From: Anaeramoeba flamelloides
Lineage: Eukaryota > Metamonada > Anaeramoebidae
Assembly: GCA_027625915.1 (NCBI GenBank)
Contig: JANTQA010000068.1
Span: 1 to 64,000 of the forward strand
Direction of reading: 5' to 3'
DNA: 64,000 bases
Made by a program: the position numbers and the translations under genes. The notes under the pieces are model-generated. The model had not been told where the DNA came from and did not search any database. It saw only the letters and a program-made list of their open reading frames with translations. Each line of letters starts with the position of its first letter. Positions within the stretch are counted from its first letter, which is position 1. Below, one piece after another: positions 61,366-64,000 of the stretch.

Positions 61366-62515
61366 TTAGATGGATTTGAGTGCCTTTTTCCTTATTGCAT
61401 GTTTTTTCATATTGGTCAGAAAGTACTCAATCGTGATGTCATATATCACTTTTATGTTCATTTTCCTGAAGAGTTCATCGGTATCTTCTCTGGTAATGAT
61501 ATTATATTCGAACCCCTCGATTTTTTTAAGATCATTTTTCCAGAATTTTCTAGTTTTTTCATATTTTTCGCATTTCTATATGAAATGGTCTACATCATCA
61601 ACTTTCTTATCACAACAGGGGCATATTTTGGAGTCTATACCTGGTTCCCATTTGTATATGTACCTACATAAGCCATTTGAGAAGGATTTATGTTTAAATA
61701 GGGTTGTTGATGATTTCCAGTTTAAATATGGTTGCTTGTGCACAAAGTTATTTGGAAATTGAGCAATTTTGAGATATTTCTTCAATTTCCAGTTCTCTTC
61801 GCCTATAGATGAATCGACTTTATCTTGTATGGTTTTAATGTGGGTTTCATGGAGCCTTTCTTTGAGTTCTTTTTCCTCCATGTTTTCCCAATCTATACCT
61901 TAGATTTCATCTAATTTGAGGTCTTTAGCTAAGTACTCAAGTTCCAGTTTTTTCAGTTTTTTGAGGAATTTAGCTTTCCTTTTTAGTATCATATGTTTAG
62001 TGGGCTCAGTTCTAGTCTCCCATCTTATGATATCAGTTGGTGTACCAATGTTGACTTTGATTATATTTTTTATCTTTATATTAATCCAAGTTTCTATTTT
62101 CTCATAGTCTGTTTTCGTTAGGTTGAAAACGTCTAGGCCATAGAGAACTTGGGGTAAGATGACTGTCTTGAAAAGTTGGATCTTTAGTGCATTTGATAGT
62201 CTATCATTTGCGTAAATGTAGATGTATCTAGAAAAGTGGTCTTTTGCTTTATCTAGGTTTTTTTGGATGTGTTCTTTTTTATTTAGCCATATTCCTAGGT
62301 ATTTGATCTTTTTAAGGTTTTTTCAATCTCTTTTTCAGTTTTCCCATCATTTACCGTCAATCCATATTTTTTGATGATTGGGTAAATCTTTTTTTTAGTA
62401 ATTCGACAATTTCTAGGAGAGAGTTACCTTCCATTATTAGAATCAAATCATCTGCATACATTTGCGTGTGTATTGTATGTGGTTTGATTCTTTGTAATAT
62501 GAAGTGGCTAATATA
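61366..62515 (-). pseudogene. LINE ORF2 3' half with reverse-transcriptase motif (LINE-A)
   Basis: On the minus strand from 62,515: QMYADDLILIMEGNSLLEIV (the Y-A-D-D catalytic box), then GLTVNDGKTEKEIEK and IKYLGIWLNKKEH in a shifted frame, then NDRLSNALKIQLFKTVILPQ, LYGLDVFNLTKTDYEKIETW, and the zinc knuckle ICPCCDKKVDDVDHFI followed by KCEKYEKTRKFW. The end is KKALKSI and a TAA at 61,366. It has at least two frame breaks and a few stops (one is TAA after LKLDEI). The 5' part (fingers, endonuclease) is absent: a MITE at 62,516 sits at the break. No target-site repeats could be assigned. It is a non-LTR retrotransposon remnant, same family as 51.2-52.06 kb. Confidence 0.85.
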
Positions 62516-62721
62516 CAGTCAGTTTCACTTTTAAGGCACAAACTTTCAACGAAATTTAAGGCACAATGAAAATCTCAAATTAAGGCACAAAATTTGGAAT
62601 TTCTAGTAAAAATAAATTGTAAAAAAAAAAAAAATTCCAAATTTTGTACCTTAATTTTCTTTTTTTTTTTTGTACCTTAAATTTCGTTGAAAGTTTGTGC
62701 CTTAAAAGTGAAACTGACTGT
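62516..62721. mobile_element. CAGTCAGT-family MITE at the LINE-A / Tc1-C junction
   Basis: Full palindrome, TA-flanked. Its right end supplies the first codons of an artefactual open frame into the Tc1 fragment. Confidence 0.95.
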
Positions 62722-63243
62722 AAAGAAAAAAGGTTGGGTTTGGAGACCAAAAAAAGAACGTAATAATAACAAATATTATACTTTTCACTCAGGGAGATAT
62801 GGAATTAGATGTCAATTCTGGGGAGCTATTGGATATAATTACAAAAGTGATTTAATCCATATAGATAAGTCTTTAAATAGCCAAGAATATCAAAATATTT
62901 TAGAAAATCAAATTTTGGATAAATTTAATAATCCTTATAATAATGATTTTTTCTTTTTTCAACAAGATAATGCACCCTGTCATGTTTCAAAATCAACAAG
63001 AAATTATTGTCGAAATAATAATATACCACTTCTTGATTAGCCTGCCAAATCCCCTGACCTTAATCCAATAGAAAATGTTTCGAAGATTTTAAAAGATAAT
63101 ATTTCTATTGACTGTAAAAATAAAAGAGAATCGTTGATTTCTACGTTTCAAGAATGGGAAAATCTGTATAACCAAAAAATCAATAATTTAATTGATACTA
63201 TAGAAGAAAGATTATACAAAGTTAAAAGACTAAAAGGCAGATA
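62722..63243 (+). pseudogene. Tc1/mariner-type transposase fragment (Tc1-C)
   Basis: GWVWRPKKERNNNK, IRCQFWGAIGYNYKSDLIHI, then the second catalytic D in FFFFQQDNAPCHVSKSTRN, the E in SPDLNPIENV, and a tail ending RLYKVKRLKGR with TAA at 63,241. The helix-turn-helix and first D are missing. In the conserved LDWPAKSPDLNP stretch the Trp is a TAG stop, and the Trp after NPIEN is Ser. The fragment is flanked by MITEs on both sides (62,516 and 63,357). Confidence 0.85.
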
Positions 63244-63356
63244 AACTCATTATTAAAATTTATCATTTTTTTCAATTATTGACATTTTTAATATTTTTAT
63301 ATTTTTTTTTATACTTTTGTGAGTAATTCTTAATATATATCTTAATTAGTTGATTA

Positions 63357-63555
63357 CAGTCAGTTTCACTTTTAAGGCACAAACTTTCAACGAAATTTAA
63401 GGCACAATAAAAATCTCAAATTAAGGCACAAAATTCAGATTCTAGTAAAAATAAATTGTAAAAAAAAATAATTAAAAATTTTGTGCCTTAATTTGAGAGT
63501 TTTATGTGCCTTAAATTTCGTTGAAAGTTTGTGCCTTAAAAGTGAAACTGACTGT
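63357..63555. mobile_element. CAGTCAGT-family MITE
   Basis: Full palindrome, TA-flanked. Confidence 0.95.
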
Positions 63556-63790
63556 AAATGGATTTATGAATATTGAATTTCTAATAAATAGTCCTTCATT
63601 TTGATTCATCTATAATCAGTTTTTATCTGTATTTTGTTTTTAAAAGGGACAATCTTTAAAAACGGCACTGTATATATCCCTTAGAACCCAGTATAACCTA
63701 AAAGTCTTCAATATATTTTTTTTAGTTATAAATTAAAATATTGACATATTTTGATATATAATTAATAAACAATTATCTAAGGATAATATA

Positions 63791-63990
63791 CAGTCAGTTT
63801 CACTTTTAAGGCACAAACTTTCAACGAAATTTAAGGCACCAAAAAAAATCTCAAATTAAAGCACAAAATTGAAATTCTAGTAAAAATAAATTGTAAAAAA
63901 AACAAATTCCAAATTTTGTGCCTTAATTTGAGATTTTTTTGTGCCTTAAATTCCGTTGAAAGTTTGTGCCTTAAAAGTATAACTGACTGT
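63791..63990. mobile_element. CAGTCAGT-family MITE
   Basis: Full palindrome, TA-flanked. Fourth copy within 3.6 kb. Confidence 0.95.
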
Positions 63991-64000
63991 ATTTATTTTT

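Noticed and set aside
61370-61762. Plus-strand open frames over the LINE
   Set aside because: They mirror the minus-strand LINE frame that carries the zinc-knuckle and reverse-transcriptase motifs.
62687-62721. MITE end as the true start of the Tc1-C transposase
   Set aside because: Other copies show that the MITE is an independent palindrome; the fused frame is accidental and Tc1-C lacks its N-terminal half.

Overview
The window is extremely AT-rich eukaryotic DNA, almost certainly from a free-living protist: genes carry short GT-AG introns, homopolymer A/T runs and AT, AC, TTA and GTT microsatellites are everywhere, and G+C islands are rare. The proteins that can be read (B-box zinc fingers joined to coiled coils, a filamin-type repeat and a TLDc domain, with K/E-rich low-complexity runs) are of a kind expanded in amoeboid protists such as Anaeramoeba; that placement is inference. 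No tRNA, rRNA or CRISPR was seen.

Host-type genes are few. (1) A B-box/coiled-coil/filamin/TLDc gene lies on the minus strand at 4.7-6.9 kb, and a paralogue lies on the plus strand at 52.6-58.7 kb; the second has an in-frame loss inside its filamin repeat and a 4.2-kb intron where the first has 191 bp. (2) A long two-exon gene at 20.44-23.86 kb encodes a coiled-coil region, a P-loop ATPase and a PD-(D/E)XK-like nuclease domain in the order used by Crinkler/RHS-type (CR) proteins. It looks whole and is the most interesting gene here. (3) A lone B-box exon lies at 46.0 kb.

The rest is repeat-derived. Two inverted duplications organise the locus. An outer pair (about 2.2-6.95 kb against 52.6-61.05 kb) carries the two TLDc genes. 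An inner pair (about 13.95-18.77 kb against 27.97-34.17 kb) flanks the 9.2-kb spacer holding the ATPase-nuclease gene. Beside the right inner arm, a complex non-coding repeat (here the R unit: G-tract hairpin start, AT/GT microsatellite, twin hairpins, G-free tract, CCTTT minisatellite) runs in tandem three times (29.55-41.55 kb); its fourth copy, R1, forms most of the left arm.

Transposon remains are dense. Twelve well-kept and three eroded copies of a roughly 200-bp palindromic, TA-flanked MITE (CAGTCAGTTTCAC ends) are present, several with empty sites visible in the duplicated sequence. There are further families of fold-back elements, three Tc1/mariner transposase remnants, one PIF/Harbinger-like transposase, and two pieces of one LINE family. 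Several MITEs sit exactly where unrelated elements meet.
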